This document shows positions 52,436 to 61,058 of a stretch of 64,000 bases of DNA, one piece after another (position 1 is the stretch's first letter; the number at the start of each line of letters is the position of its first letter). Source of the DNA: Pseudohongiella sp. (GTDB lineage: Bacteria > Pseudomonadota > Gammaproteobacteria > Pseudomonadales > Pseudohongiellaceae); the NCBI RefSeq assembly GCF_011050365.1, contig NZ_DRFV01000011.1, forward strand, positions 62,001-126,000, given 5' to 3'. A program made the position numbers and the translations under genes. Below the pieces are notes generated by a model that searched no databases, had not been told where the DNA came from, and saw nothing but the letters and a program-made list of their open reading frames with translations.

Positions 52436-52618
52436 ATGTCGGAAGTGTGGACAAGCCCGGGCACCTGGACTCACGAGCAGTGGCTGGTGGTGAGCATTCT
52501 TGGATTCATTGTGCTCGCCGTTGTCGTTGTTGTCTATCGACTGGCCAAAATTCTTCGTAGCGTCAATACCAAGCGCGAGCTACCCAACCTGCGCCCGGGG
52601 CGCCGTCCGCGCCGCTGA
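52436..52618 (+). CDS. Small single-pass membrane protein
   Basis: A 60-residue protein with one transmembrane helix (WLVVSILGFIVLAVVVVVYRLA) and a basic C-terminal tail (RPGRRPRR). A good ribosome site, GGGAGG, sits before ATG 52436. It does not match a family I recognise. It is divergent from the CheW gene and convergent with another small membrane protein 26 bases away. Confidence 0.6.
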   Translation: MSEVWTSPGTWTHEQWLVVSILGFIVLAVVVVVYRLAKILRSVNTKRELPNLRPGRRPRR

Positions 52619-52644
52619 CGTTGTCCCTGTCTGCTGCGGCCCGA

Positions 52645-52824
52645 TTACAGAAGTATCATATCCAGTATTGCCGCAGCGCCTGCCAGGCAAACCACAACGA
52701 CGCCCAGCCAGCCAAGCAATGCCAGAATACGGAAAGGTTTTTCGTTTTCCGGGTACAGCCCGGATTTTTCGTATTCGCGCTCTTTTGCGTCTGGTGTCGG
52801 TTTCGATTGCTTGATATCGCTCAT
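52645..52824 (-). CDS. Small membrane protein with C-terminal helix
   Basis: A 59-residue protein: a charged N-terminal half (SDIKQSKPTPDAKEREYEKSG) and a C-terminal transmembrane helix (ILALLGWLGVVVVCLAGAAA). The ribosome site AGGAG lies seven bases before ATG 52824. It lies inside a much longer open frame (to 53700) that is antisense to the protease gene and has no start support beyond this ATG. Function unknown; it may interact with the neighbouring small protein. Confidence 0.6.
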   Translation of the reverse strand: MSDIKQSKPTPDAKEREYEKSGLYPENEKPFRILALLGWLGVVVVCLAGAAAILDMILL

Positions 52825-52894
52825 GACAAACTCCTGCCCGGTGCATTGGGCCCAGAAATGCTGGACCCAGAGGGTTTGGTTCAAGGTACGTAGA

Positions 52895-52915
52895 ATGAAA
52901 AAGCTCCGCGAATGA
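52895..52915 (+). CDS. Six-codon upstream ORF overlapping the protease start
   Basis: ATG 52895 begins MKKLRE and stops at TGA 52913-52915, which overlaps the ATG of the protease gene (ATGA at 52912-52915). AAGG lies nine bases before its start, whereas the protease ATG has no good ribosome site of its own. This suggests translational coupling through a leader peptide. It may also be chance, as the ORF is very short. Confidence 0.35.
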   Translation: MKKLRE

Positions 52916-53772
52916 AACAGCTCAGCCTCACCAGACCGTCCGCGCTCTGGCTCGCACTGATATATTTTGTGCTGGTGCCTGCTGACGCTATCGTTATCCG
53001 TCATGATACCGGATATACCCGTCATATCGCCAGTGAAGCAGACTATCCGGGTGTGTTTCCGCTGGCGCAACAAGGTCGTCGGAAAGTCTGCGTGGCGACA
53101 CTGGTGGCGCCTCAGTGGGCCCTGACCGCAGCGCATTGCGTAGCCGAAACACCCATACGGGAAACGCTGGCAGACGGCAGGAACTATGCTGTCGAGATCA
53201 ACCGTCAAGCCCATGCCATTGACGCGCTGCATCTGCACCCGGGCTGGCCCGGCGACACCCCGGCACGTCTGCAGCCGCAACAGATTGATCTGGCGCTGCT
53301 GCATCTGGCAACCCCGGCCAGCGCGGCAGCGGCGCTGGCGCCCTATCGCGGCGATAGCGAAATGGCGCAGGCCATGATCTTTCTTGGCTGGGGTTATACC
53401 GGAATAGGTACAACCGGGCCCTCGGTCGACGATGGCCGGCTGCGCTTTGCGCACAACACGGTCATGCGTGCCGACGAACGTCTGCGCTTTGAGTTCGACG
53501 ATCCGCGCCACAGGGACAGTCAGGCGTTGGAGTTTGAAGGTATACCCGGGCTCGGTGACAGTGGCGGCCCGGCCTTGATCCGGGAAGACGGTGCTTTGTG
53601 GCTGGCGGGCATCGCTGTCGGTGAATTGTCGCAAGGGGCGGGCAATGCTGGCGGCAGTCGTTATGGTGCCGTTGTTGTGTATGAGCGTGTCAGCCGCCAC
53701 CTGGACTGGATCGACTCCGTTATCAGTGCTCGCCAGCCGGACCCTGCCCGACCTGACTTGGCAGTGAATTGA
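52912..53772 (+). CDS. Trypsin-like serine protease, exported
   Basis: A 286-residue S1-family protease with an N-terminal signal peptide (LWLALIYFVLVPADA). Catalytic triad seen: His75 in LTAAHC, Asp126 in QIDLALLHL and Ser217 in GDSGGP. Cys60 and Cys76 could form the usual disulfide next to the histidine. The domain is compact, without extra anchors. Preceded by a six-codon ORF that overlaps its start. Substrate unknown; likely periplasmic or secreted. Confidence 0.92.
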   Translation: MKQLSLTRPSALWLALIYFVLVPADAIVIRHDTGYTRHIASEADYPGVFPLAQQGRRKVCVATLVAPQWALTAAHCVAETPIRETLADGRNYAVEINRQAHAIDALHLHPGWPGDTPARLQPQQIDLALLHLATPASAAAALAPYRGDSEMAQAMIFLGWGYTGIGTTGPSVDDGRLRFAHNTVMRADERLRFEFDDPRHRDSQALEFEGIPGLGDSGGPALIREDGALWLAGIAVGELSQGAGNAGGSRYGAVVVYERVSRHLDWIDSVISARQPDPARPDLAVN

Positions 53773-53871
53773 ACAAATTGCGATCCGGGAGCGTAAAGCA
53801 TGGATGTATATTCGTGCAGTTTTGATACTATCGGGTAACTCAGTTAATCAGTTCAAATCAAAGGTGATTTC

Positions 53872-54351
53872 ATGTCAATTAAAGTCGGCGATACTATTCC
53901 AGCAGCTACGTTCAAGATTATGGGCAAGGAAGGGCCGGAGAACATCACCACCGATGATATCTTTGTCGGCAAGAAAGTTGCGCTGTTTGCGGTGCCGGGT
54001 GCGTTTACTCCGGGCTGTTCGGTCACGCATCTGCCCGGTTTTGTAGTGAATGCGGATAAAATCAAAGCCAAAGGTGTGGATACCATTGCCTGCATGGCGG
54101 TCAATGATGCCTTTGTGATGTCTGCCTGGGGCAAGTCACAGAATGCAGAGGAACTGTTGATGCTGGCCGATGGTAACGCCGAATTCGCCGATGCCCTGGG
54201 CCTGGCCATGGATGCCAGTGGCTTCGGCATGGGCAAGCGTAGCCAGCGTTTCGCGATGATTGTGGATGACGGCAAGGTGACGTACCTGGGTGTTGAACCT
54301 GCCGGCGGCATTGACGTCAGCTCGGCTGACAATGTACTGGCGCAGCTTTAG
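53872..54351 (+). CDS. Peroxiredoxin, Prx5 family
   Basis: A 159-residue Prx5-type peroxiredoxin that reduces peroxides, usually with glutaredoxin or thioredoxin. The peroxidatic Cys49 lies in VPGAFTPGCSVTHLPGF, with the family segment FVMSAWGKSQ and a C-terminal GIDVSSADNVLAQL. First gene of a plus-strand group with a dienelactone hydrolase-like enzyme and a diguanylate cyclase. Confidence 0.93.
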   Translation: MSIKVGDTIPAATFKIMGKEGPENITTDDIFVGKKVALFAVPGAFTPGCSVTHLPGFVVNADKIKAKGVDTIACMAVNDAFVMSAWGKSQNAEELLMLADGNAEFADALGLAMDASGFGMGKRSQRFAMIVDDGKVTYLGVEPAGGIDVSSADNVLAQL

Positions 54352-54380
54352 TCGCCCCGCAGAATCAGGAGAAAGGTCCG

Positions 54381-55127
54381 ATGTTGAAAACCGAATACCT
54401 TGAATACCGTGACGGTGACACTGTGCTGGAAGCCTACATCGCCTACGATGAGGATGCCACGGAGAAAAAACCATGTGTGCTGGTCGGTCACGATTGGACC
54501 GGTCGGCGCGATTATGCCTGCGCCGCCGCCGAACGGATGGCAGATCTGGGTTATGTCGGCTTTGCGGCGGACGTATACGGCAAAGGTGTATTTGGCAAGG
54601 AAGGTGATGCTGAGGGCAATACCGCTCTGATGATGCCTTTTGTTGAGGATCGCGCACTGTTGCGACGTCGCATGCAGGCAGCACTGACAGCGGCGCGCGC
54701 GTTGTCGCAAGTGGATGACAGCAACGTTGGTGCCATTGGCTACTGTTTTGGTGGCATGGCTGTGTTGGAGCTCGCCAGGTCCGGGGCTGATGTCAAAGGT
54801 GTGGCCAGCGTCCATGGATTATTGGGACAGGGCAGTGAGCCCGGTCAGCAGATCCGGGCCAGCGTCCTGTGTCTGCATGGTCACGATGACCCGATGGTGT
54901 CGCCGGAGCAGGTGCTGGCATTTGAAAGCGAAATGTCCGATGCGGGCGTTGACTGGCAAGTTCATGTCTACGGTGGCACCCAACATGCGTTTACCAATCC
55001 GGCAGCCAATAACCCCGACTTCGGTACGGTTTACAGCCAGACCGCCAACATCAGAGCGGAGCAGGCGCTGGCCAACTTTTTCCGTGAGTTGTTCGAAGAT
55101 ACGCCGCCATTGGATGTCGCGCCCTGA
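54381..55127 (+). CDS. Dienelactone hydrolase family protein
   Basis: A 248-residue alpha/beta hydrolase with the DLH catalytic set: nucleophile Cys122 in GYCFGGMAVLE, Asp in LHGHDDPMVSP and His in GGTQHAFTNP. VGHDWTGRRDYA near residue 36 is the usual oxyanion loop region. It starts 29 bases after the peroxiredoxin gene, and its TGA overlaps the start of the diguanylate cyclase (TGATG). Substrate not known; the family hydrolyses lactones and activated esters. Confidence 0.9.
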   Translation: MLKTEYLEYRDGDTVLEAYIAYDEDATEKKPCVLVGHDWTGRRDYACAAAERMADLGYVGFAADVYGKGVFGKEGDAEGNTALMMPFVEDRALLRRRMQAALTAARALSQVDDSNVGAIGYCFGGMAVLELARSGADVKGVASVHGLLGQGSEPGQQIRASVLCLHGHDDPMVSPEQVLAFESEMSDAGVDWQVHVYGGTQHAFTNPAANNPDFGTVYSQTANIRAEQALANFFRELFEDTPPLDVAP

Positions 55128-55798
55128 TGAGTACGCCGGCGCGTTGTTCCGATTGCCCTGGTGATTGTCAGTATCTCGACGAGATTTGTGAGTTGCGGCA
55201 GAAAATCGGGGAGCTCAGCGAGCAGGTGCTCACTGATGCCCTGACCGGACTGTATAACTACCGGCATTTGTTGTGGGCGATGAATCAGGAGATGGAACGG
55301 GTCCATCGCAGTGGTGGAACGTTTTCCGTGATCGTGCTGGATTTTGATAACTTCAAGGGAATCAATGATCAGTATGGACACGAATTTGGTAATCAGGTTT
55401 TAAAGACAGCCGGCACCTTCTTTCAGCGCTCATTGCGCAAACTGGATGTGCCCTGTCGGTTTGGCGGCGAAGAGTTTGTATTGGTGTTGCCATCGACTGA
55501 CTTGCGTGATGCAGTTCAGTTGGCAGAGCGTATCCGGGAAGGTGTCACCCGCATACAGCTGCGTGCGGGTGACCAATATGTGCCTTTATCGGTCAGCATG
55601 GGGGTTGATGTGTATCGCGCCAGCGATCGGATAACACCCGAAGTTTTCCTTGATCGCGCTGACCAGTATCTACTGCAAGCGAAGCAGGCAGGCAAGAATC
55701 GAGTGCATTATCCGCGCATGGCAGATCCGGTAGACGGCATGTCCTCGGACGAGCGCAGTGCCCTGATGGATGTTTTTGAAAGGGATCAGGGCGCGTAG
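55127..55798 (+). CDS. Diguanylate cyclase with N-terminal cysteine cluster
   Basis: A 223-residue GGDEF protein that would make c-di-GMP from GTP. The active-site motif is intact (GGEEF in RFGGEEFVLV), and RKLD five residues before it is a complete product-inhibition I-site (RxxD). DALTGLYNYRH starts the domain. The short N-terminus holds Cys7, Cys10, Cys14 and Cys21 followed by a helix, suggesting metal, iron-sulfur or redox control. It is translationally coupled to the DLH gene and in a group with a peroxiredoxin, which fits redox sensing, though that is inference. Soluble; no membrane helix. Confidence 0.92.
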   Translation: MSTPARCSDCPGDCQYLDEICELRQKIGELSEQVLTDALTGLYNYRHLLWAMNQEMERVHRSGGTFSVIVLDFDNFKGINDQYGHEFGNQVLKTAGTFFQRSLRKLDVPCRFGGEEFVLVLPSTDLRDAVQLAERIREGVTRIQLRAGDQYVPLSVSMGVDVYRASDRITPEVFLDRADQYLLQAKQAGKNRVHYPRMADPVDGMSSDERSALMDVFERDQGA

Positions 55799-55821
55799 CC
55801 CGGTACTTGTTGCCACCGGCG

Positions 55822-56463
55822 TCAGGCGGGATCTTCCAGTTCGTGTATCTGTTTCGCCAGATGGTGCAGGATGGCTGCGGTGGCGCCCCAAATACGGTAA
55901 CCGTCAAAGTGCGTTTCCATAAACCGGCGTTCCCGGTTCTGAAACTCCATGCTGGCTATCCGGTAGTTTTTCGGATTCAGCAGAAACGCTGTGGGCACGT
56001 AGAAAATTTCAGCCACCTCAATGGGACAGGCTTTCAGTTCCACTTCGGCATGGACCAGGCCGACAACGGGGGTCACATGAAATGCGGATGGCATGATCAG
56101 CGCTGGCAAGGTGCCGATGACCTGAACGGCGTGTGACGGCAGGCAGGTTTCTTCTTCGGCCTCTCTCAAAGCGGTGCCGATGATATCGACATCCTGTGGT
56201 TCGGCACTGCCGCCGGGTAAGCTTACCTGTCCGGCGTGGCTGCGCAGATGTTTTGTGCGCAAGGTCAGCATGATGCGGCTTTCGCCAGGGGCGCCGCCCT
56301 GTATGACAGGAATCAGCACGCCGGCCCGGCGCATGTCCCTGCCATCTATTTGTTGATCAGGTTGGTAAGCGTGTTCTGCGGGATCGGGCGGCAGGATGAG
56401 ACCCGCGGACGACGGTGACAGCCGGAAAAAGCTTTCCAGTCGCGCTATCAATCCGTCATTCAT
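55822..56463 (-). CDS. CoA pyrophosphatase, Nudix family (NudL-like)
   Basis: A 213-residue Nudix hydrolase of the NudL/CoA-diphosphatase type: AGQVSLPGG followed by the Nudix helix ALREAEEETCL, and upstream RAGVLIPVIQ. Members split coenzyme A and its derivatives into phosphopantetheine and 3',5'-ADP. Converges with the diguanylate cyclase gene. No signal peptide. Confidence 0.88.
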   Translation of the reverse strand: MNDGLIARLESFFRLSPSSAGLILPPDPAEHAYQPDQQIDGRDMRRAGVLIPVIQGGAPGESRIMLTLRTKHLRSHAGQVSLPGGSAEPQDVDIIGTALREAEEETCLPSHAVQVIGTLPALIMPSAFHVTPVVGLVHAEVELKACPIEVAEIFYVPTAFLLNPKNYRIASMEFQNRERRFMETHFDGYRIWGATAAILHHLAKQIHELEDPA

Positions 56464-56522
56464 CGCGGTATCTCATACTGTCGGCCTGTCAAAACCCCGG
56501 GCGTTTGCTCAAGGTACTCCTT

Positions 56523-56580
56523 AAGGGTTCCTGTTGTTAAGGGTCCTTGCTGTTCAAGGTCCCTGTTGTTCAAGATCCCC
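56523..56580. repeat. Short degenerate tandem repeat, about 16-17 bp
   Basis: Three imperfect units beginning AAGGGTTCC, AAGGGTCCT and AAGGTCCCT (56523-56538, 56539-56555, 56556-56571), each ending TGTTGTT or TGCTGTTC, plus a partial fourth (56572-56580). It lies downstream of the TonB receptor gene and upstream of the Nudix gene, both on the minus strand. No coding role seen. Confidence 0.6.
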
Positions 56581-56592
56581 TGGTCAGGACCT

Positions 56593-58734
56593 TTAGTTAA
56601 AGCGCCAGTCCAGTGCTACGAACGCCCGCAGCGGCTCACCCGGGAAGTAACGGTCGCCACCAAATGTGGTCCAGTCGGCACGTTCCGCGTACTTGCGATC
56701 GGTCAGGTTCAGGATGTTGACTGACAACGTCAGCGCATCCGAGGCCTGCCAGCGAGTGCGCAGGTTGAACACATTGTGGCCCTCGTAGCTGTTAACGTTT
56801 TCCGGATTGGTATAGTACTCCCCCATGGCAACCCATTGCAGCTCGGTGGTCAGCGAGCTTGTTGGTGTCCACTGTATCTGGGCGGCACCAAAGTTGCGGG
56901 GCGCGGATTCGACATCATTGCCATTGAGGTTGACGCCGCCTACCAGTTGGTCGTTCCGATAGGTATGACGGGCATGGTTGTAGGCTGCACTCAGACGCCA
57001 GTCATCGTTCAGCTCGTACCTGCCGCTTAGCTCCAGGCCTTTATGGCGGGTGTGAATGCCATTGAGATTGACGCGGTCAGCGTTGTTGATGATCTCATTG
57101 TCCTTGTCCATGTAGAACGCCACGGCTTCGTAGGTCCATTTGCCCGTGGTGCCCTGCAGTGCCAGTTCAACGCTGTCGATTTCCACCGGATCCAGATCGG
57201 CGACGGTCTGGTCGTTTTGCAGGCGATACAGCTCGGTAGCCTGCGGCGCCCGGTAACCGCGGGTAACCCTGAACTGGGCGTTGTGGGTATCGTTGATCTG
57301 GTAACGAATGCCCAGTTTGGGCGCCACATTGGCGAAGGTGTCGGAGCGGTCAGCCGGCCGGTTGTAACGGCAGCCGCCGAAACCACAAACGGTGCCGTCG
57401 TCACGTGTACGGCCACTGATCATGTTGTTGTCATAATCGTAGTTCATGCGCTCGAAACGCATGCCCAGAGTGATGTCAAAGCCGTTGTCCCAGTAATGCT
57501 GAAGCTGGACGAACGGTGCAATCTGCGTGGCGTCGACATCGTAATCATAATGTTTGCCGGCAGGTACCGTTGCAACCAGGAAAGGCGAACCCTGGGTCGG
57601 GCCATCCTGTCTCTGGGTCAGAGAGCCTTCGGTAAACTCCAGGTCCAGGCCGGCGGATAACAAGGTGTTCGTGCTCAGGTCTTTATACGACGCAAACTGC
57701 ACACCTACGCTGCTGTGTTCATTGGTCTCGGTCGGGGTGCCGGGCAGGAAGTGTTGTTTGAAGTCCAGATCTGTTGTGCGGTAGTACGGTGTCATCACCA
57801 CATCCCAGCCAGAATCCAGGGTGTAGCTGATGCGCGTCCAGACCCGGGTGCTGCGGTTGTCGCGATAGGCCTCGGGGTTTGCATTGGTGCGACGCAGATC
57901 GTCATCTTTGTAGGCGTCGGTACCATTGATATAGCCGGCGGTTTCCTGGTTCAGGTTGGTGGTGGTGAAACCACCGTCCAGCTCAGTACCATTGGCCAGC
58001 GTGGTCTGATAAAGCCAGGACAGTTTTTGTTGATCGAACCCGCTTTGTGGTCGGAAACCTTCCTCGCTGATGCCATTGACCAGAAAGGTGTGGCTGAAGT
58101 TGTCGTTTTCAAAACCAACGCGGGCATTGCCCCGCAGAGTTCCGCGCGGGCCCGCCTCAATAGAAATCTGACGACGGTCATCGGGCTGCGGTAACACCAC
58201 GTTGATCATGCCGTGTACGGCGTTGGAGCCGTAAAAAGCACTGCCCGGGCCACGAATGACTTCGATTCGTTCGGCGTTTTCCGAATGCGAATCAAACAGC
58301 TCGTTGACGTTGCAGAAACCCGCTGCGCGCAAGGGGATGCCTTGCTCGGCCAGCAGGAATGCGCCACAGGCGCCGCCGCCGCTGAGCACAGGGGAGCGGA
58401 TCGAGATCAGGCTTTCCTGACCATTGTTGCGATTGATATTGACGCCAGGCAGACGGTTGGCAGCTTCCTGGATGTGGGTGTGGGAAGTCAGGCGCAGTTC
58501 ATCTTCGGACAGAATGGCGATGCTGGCATTCACATTGCTCAGATCTTCCGGTCGTCGCGACGAAGAGATCACCTGGATCTCTTCTATGGCGGGTGCTGTG
58601 TCTTGTGCATGTACGGGCGTCATCACGGCAGCGATGGCGGCGGCGCAGGAGGCGGCCAGTAACCTGCGTCCGTGCAGGGGGCTTGTTGTTATGGTTTTCA
58701 TGCGGGTATCGGGCTTGATTGAATGGTATTCCAC
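56593..58734 (-). CDS. TonB-dependent outer-membrane receptor
   Basis: A 713-residue TonB-dependent receptor: TonB box region (EEIQVISSSRR), plug (NRLPGVNINRNNGQESLISI, IEVIRGPGSAFYGSNAVHGMINVV) and a barrel ending RAFVALDWRFN. Two cysteines in the plug (CGAF and FCNVNE). The signal peptide is RRLLAASCAAAIAAVMTPVHA. GTG 58734 has GGGAGA six bases upstream; ATG 58701 gives a shorter leader but has no ribosome site. The substrate is unknown; the general form is that of vitamin B12/siderophore receptors. Divergent from the SDR gene. Confidence 0.92.
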   Translation of the reverse strand: MEYHSIKPDTRMKTITTSPLHGRRLLAASCAAAIAAVMTPVHAQDTAPAIEEIQVISSSRRPEDLSNVNASIAILSEDELRLTSHTHIQEAANRLPGVNINRNNGQESLISIRSPVLSGGGACGAFLLAEQGIPLRAAGFCNVNELFDSHSENAERIEVIRGPGSAFYGSNAVHGMINVVLPQPDDRRQISIEAGPRGTLRGNARVGFENDNFSHTFLVNGISEEGFRPQSGFDQQKLSWLYQTTLANGTELDGGFTTTNLNQETAGYINGTDAYKDDDLRRTNANPEAYRDNRSTRVWTRISYTLDSGWDVVMTPYYRTTDLDFKQHFLPGTPTETNEHSSVGVQFASYKDLSTNTLLSAGLDLEFTEGSLTQRQDGPTQGSPFLVATVPAGKHYDYDVDATQIAPFVQLQHYWDNGFDITLGMRFERMNYDYDNNMISGRTRDDGTVCGFGGCRYNRPADRSDTFANVAPKLGIRYQINDTHNAQFRVTRGYRAPQATELYRLQNDQTVADLDPVEIDSVELALQGTTGKWTYEAVAFYMDKDNEIINNADRVNLNGIHTRHKGLELSGRYELNDDWRLSAAYNHARHTYRNDQLVGGVNLNGNDVESAPRNFGAAQIQWTPTSSLTTELQWVAMGEYYTNPENVNSYEGHNVFNLRTRWQASDALTLSVNILNLTDRKYAERADWTTFGGDRYFPGEPLRAFVALDWRFN

Positions 58735-58899
58735 GTGAGCTCTCCCTTCGAGTCATTGGCGGGTGGCCTGTTTCAGCCGGTGCAAACGATAGCACATATC
58801 AGGCTGGTTTTCTGCTTGCGGCCGGACCGATCCGGTGGCTATGCTTGAGGGTCGGACAGATAACAATTTAATAAACCGGTAAAACAGGGGAAATTGCCC

Positions 58900-59694
58900 A
58901 TGCAGGTGAAAGATAAAGTTGTGGTCGTTACTGGCGGTGCCAGAGGTATAGGTCGGGCATTGTGCCAGCGATTCGCTGCTGAGGGCGCCAGCGCAGTGGT
59001 GGTGGCCGACATCCAGCAGGCCGGCATTGATGAAGTGGTCGGACTGATCGGCGGGCAAACCCGGGCGCTGGGTGTGACCACGGATGTCAGCAAGGAAAGT
59101 GACGTGCAGGCGCTGGTGGCCAAAACCATCGACGCGTTCGGCCCCATTGACCTGTTTTGTGCCAATGCCGGTATCTTCACCGCCGGTGACGAGAATGTCG
59201 ATAACGATGCCTGGCAGCGTATCTGGGATATCAATGTGATGGGCCATATTTACGCCGCCCGTGCCGTATTGCCTGGCATGCTGGCACGTGGCGAAGGTTA
59301 TTTGTTGAATACCGCCTCTGCTGCCGGCCTGCTCAGCCAGATCGGCTCGGCGCCTTACGCGGTAACCAAACATGCAGCGGTCGGTTTCGCCGAATGGCTG
59401 TCGATCACCTATGGCAGTCGCGGCATCAAGGTGTCGGTGCTGTGTCCGCAGGCGGTGAAAACCGACATGACGGCTAATACCGGAGGCGGCGGAGTGGCCG
59501 GCGTAGACGGCATGCTGGAACCCGACGCGCTGGCGCAAACGGTGATCGAGACCCTGGCGGAAGAGCGTTTTCTGTGTCTGCCGCATGCGGAAGTGCTGAC
59601 CTATATCCAGCGCAAGGCAGGCGACTATGATCGCTGGCTGGGCGGCATGCGCCGGCTGCAGGATCGCTTCGCAGATCAGTACAAAGATCGCTGA
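58900..59694 (+). CDS. Short-chain dehydrogenase/reductase
   Basis: A 264-residue classical SDR. NAD(P)-binding [22 protein letters not shown] (NAG motif), catalytic Ser in [10 protein letters not shown] and YAVTKHA carrying the YxxxK pair. ATG 58900 has GGGG nine bases upstream. D in VVADIQQ at the end of the second strand suggests NAD preference. Substrate unknown. Confidence 0.9.
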   Translation: MQVKDKVVVVTGGARGIGRALCQRFAAEGASAVVVADIQQAGIDEVVGLIGGQTRALGVTTDVSKESDVQALVAKTIDAFGPIDLFCANAGIFTAGDENVDNDAWQRIWDINVMGHIYAARAVLPGMLARGEGYLLNTASAAGLLSQIGSAPYAVTKHAAVGFAEWLSITYGSRGIKVSVLCPQAVKTDMTANTGGGGVAGVDGMLEPDALAQTVIETLAEERFLCLPHAEVLTYIQRKAGDYDRWLGGMRRLQDRFADQYKDR

Positions 59695-59814
59695 TAAAGT
59701 GCGTATAACCAGAAAAATACGGGGAAAAGGGTGGTATTCGGGCTCTGGCCAAGACATCGCCGGTGATAAATGTTAGGGTGTCGCCCGTTAAAGTCTAAAT
59801 ACAGGAACTGAACA

Positions 59815-60300
59815 ATGAGTTTAATGATCGGCAAGAATGCGGTAGTGAGTATCAACTACACCCTGACCAATGACGCAGGTGAAGTCATGGATACTTCCGA
59901 AGGCCGTGAGCCGCTGACCTATTTGCACGGCGCCAACAACCTGATACCGGGCCTGGAAAAGGAAATGGAAGGCAAGGCTTCAGGTCAAAGCTTTAAAGTG
60001 ACCATTCCGCCTGCAGAAGCCTACGGCGAGAGCAACCCGGAGCTGGTGCAGACCCTGTCGAAAGAAATGTTCAAGGGCGTCGACAAGGTCGAGCCGGGCA
60101 TGGGTTTCACAGCACAGGGCCCGCAGGGCGAGCAGCACATTGTGGTAACCGCAGTAGATGGTGACCAGGTCACGATTGATGCCAATCACCCAATGGCAGG
60201 TAAAACGTTACATTTCGCTGTCGAAATCGTGAATGTGCGCGATGCCAGCGAAGAAGAGATCGAGCACGGCCACGTGCACGACGGCAGCGAAAGCCACTAA
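59815..60300 (+). CDS. slyD: FKBP-type peptidyl-prolyl isomerase SlyD
   Basis: A prolyl isomerase and metallochaperone-type folding helper. 161 residues. FKBP domain with the IF insertion: VVSINYTLTNDAGEVMDTSEGREPLTYLHG, PGLEKEMEGKASG and HPMAGKTLHF. The C-terminal tail is short, with only a few histidines (EEEIEHGHVHDGSESH) compared with E. coli SlyD, so nickel-binding may be weaker. A terminator follows. Confidence 0.93.
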   Translation: MSLMIGKNAVVSINYTLTNDAGEVMDTSEGREPLTYLHGANNLIPGLEKEMEGKASGQSFKVTIPPAEAYGESNPELVQTLSKEMFKGVDKVEPGMGFTAQGPQGEQHIVVTAVDGDQVTIDANHPMAGKTLHFAVEIVNVRDASEEEIEHGHVHDGSESH

Positions 60301-60335
60301 AAACTATCTGCGTTGACATTGCTTCGTTAAAAAAA

Positions 60336-60387
60336 GGCTCAAAATGCTTATTTACTCCGTGTAAACTGCGCTTTTGAGCCTTTTTTT
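60336..60387. terminator. Rho-independent terminator after slyD
   Basis: AGGCTCAAAA (60336-60345) pairs with TTTTGAGCCT (60372-60381) around a 26-base loop, preceded by six A and followed by seven T, so it can act in both directions. It ends the slyD transcript. Confidence 0.85.
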
Positions 60388-60653
60388 GCCTCGCACTGCC
60401 TGCCTCGATTACGTTTTTCAGAGGCTTTCGACGGCAGATCAAAGTCGCTAAATCAGAAGCTGTCACCAGCCCTGTCGAAGGGCATCGCCAACCAAATCAG
60501 CCGATTGACGCTGATGTTTGAATGTGGAAGTTGTAGTCTAAATACTGCACGCAGCGGTGCAGTGCTGGGGCGTGGCGGCTGCTTGCCAGCCCCCACCCCC
60601 AGTGCTGTGACGCGATCCGGATCGGAGCGAAAATAACTCCTGAGAAATGAGCG
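60388..60653. other. Gap between slyD terminator and VOC gene
   Basis: About 265 bases between the slyD terminator and the end of the convergent VOC gene. I see no gene, no long repeat and no clear terminator for the minus-strand group. Confidence 0.4.
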
Positions 60654-61058
60654 TCAATCGGCCTGCAACAGCTCCAGCCAATTGCCATCGGGATCAACAA
60701 CGATGGCAATCGTCACCCCGGGCCGGATCACCTTCGGCTGCACCACCACCTTGTGGCCCGCCTGCTCACATACCTGAACCACGGCAGCCAGGTTGCTGAT
60801 ATGAATTGTCCAGTAGCGATAGCCGGTCGCCCCCGGGATGCCGCCCGGGGGCGCATCGGCTGGCGGGGCGCGATCCAGTTCAACGATCTTGACCACGCTG
60901 TCGCCCACTTTCAGACGATGCATGGTGCCGCCCGAGGGCATGGGAATCACGCCCTCAAGCTCCAGACCCAGCAGGTCCCGGTAAAACGCCAGCATGGGCC
61001 CGGCATCACGGGTAATGATGCCCAGATCAATGGCCGCTTTGTTGATCATCAGACTCAT
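60654..61058 (-). CDS. VOC (glyoxalase/bleomycin-resistance) family protein
   Basis: A 134-residue vicinal-oxygen-chelate protein with two beta-alpha-beta-beta-beta units: AIDLGIITRDAGPMLAFYRDLLGL at the start and ITIVVDPDGNWLELLQ-like end (AIVVDPDGNWLELLQ). The ATG overlaps the aldehyde dehydrogenase stop (ATGA), so they are probably one operon with related substrates, perhaps aldehyde detoxification. Enzyme activity unknown. Confidence 0.85.
   Translation of the reverse strand: MSLMINKAAIDLGIITRDAGPMLAFYRDLLGLELEGVIPMPSGGTMHRLKVGDSVVKIVELDRAPPADAPPGGIPGATGYRYWTIHISNLAAVVQVCEQAGHKVVVQPKVIRPGVTIAIVVDPDGNWLELLQAD

Noticed and set aside
52645..53700. 351-codon minus-strand frame opposite the protease
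   Set aside because: Only its last 59 codons, from ATG 52824 with a good SD, are supportable; the rest is antisense to the protease.
58753..59757. 334-codon minus-strand frame opposite the SDR gene
   Set aside because: SDR motifs on the plus strand are complete; antisense frame has no support.
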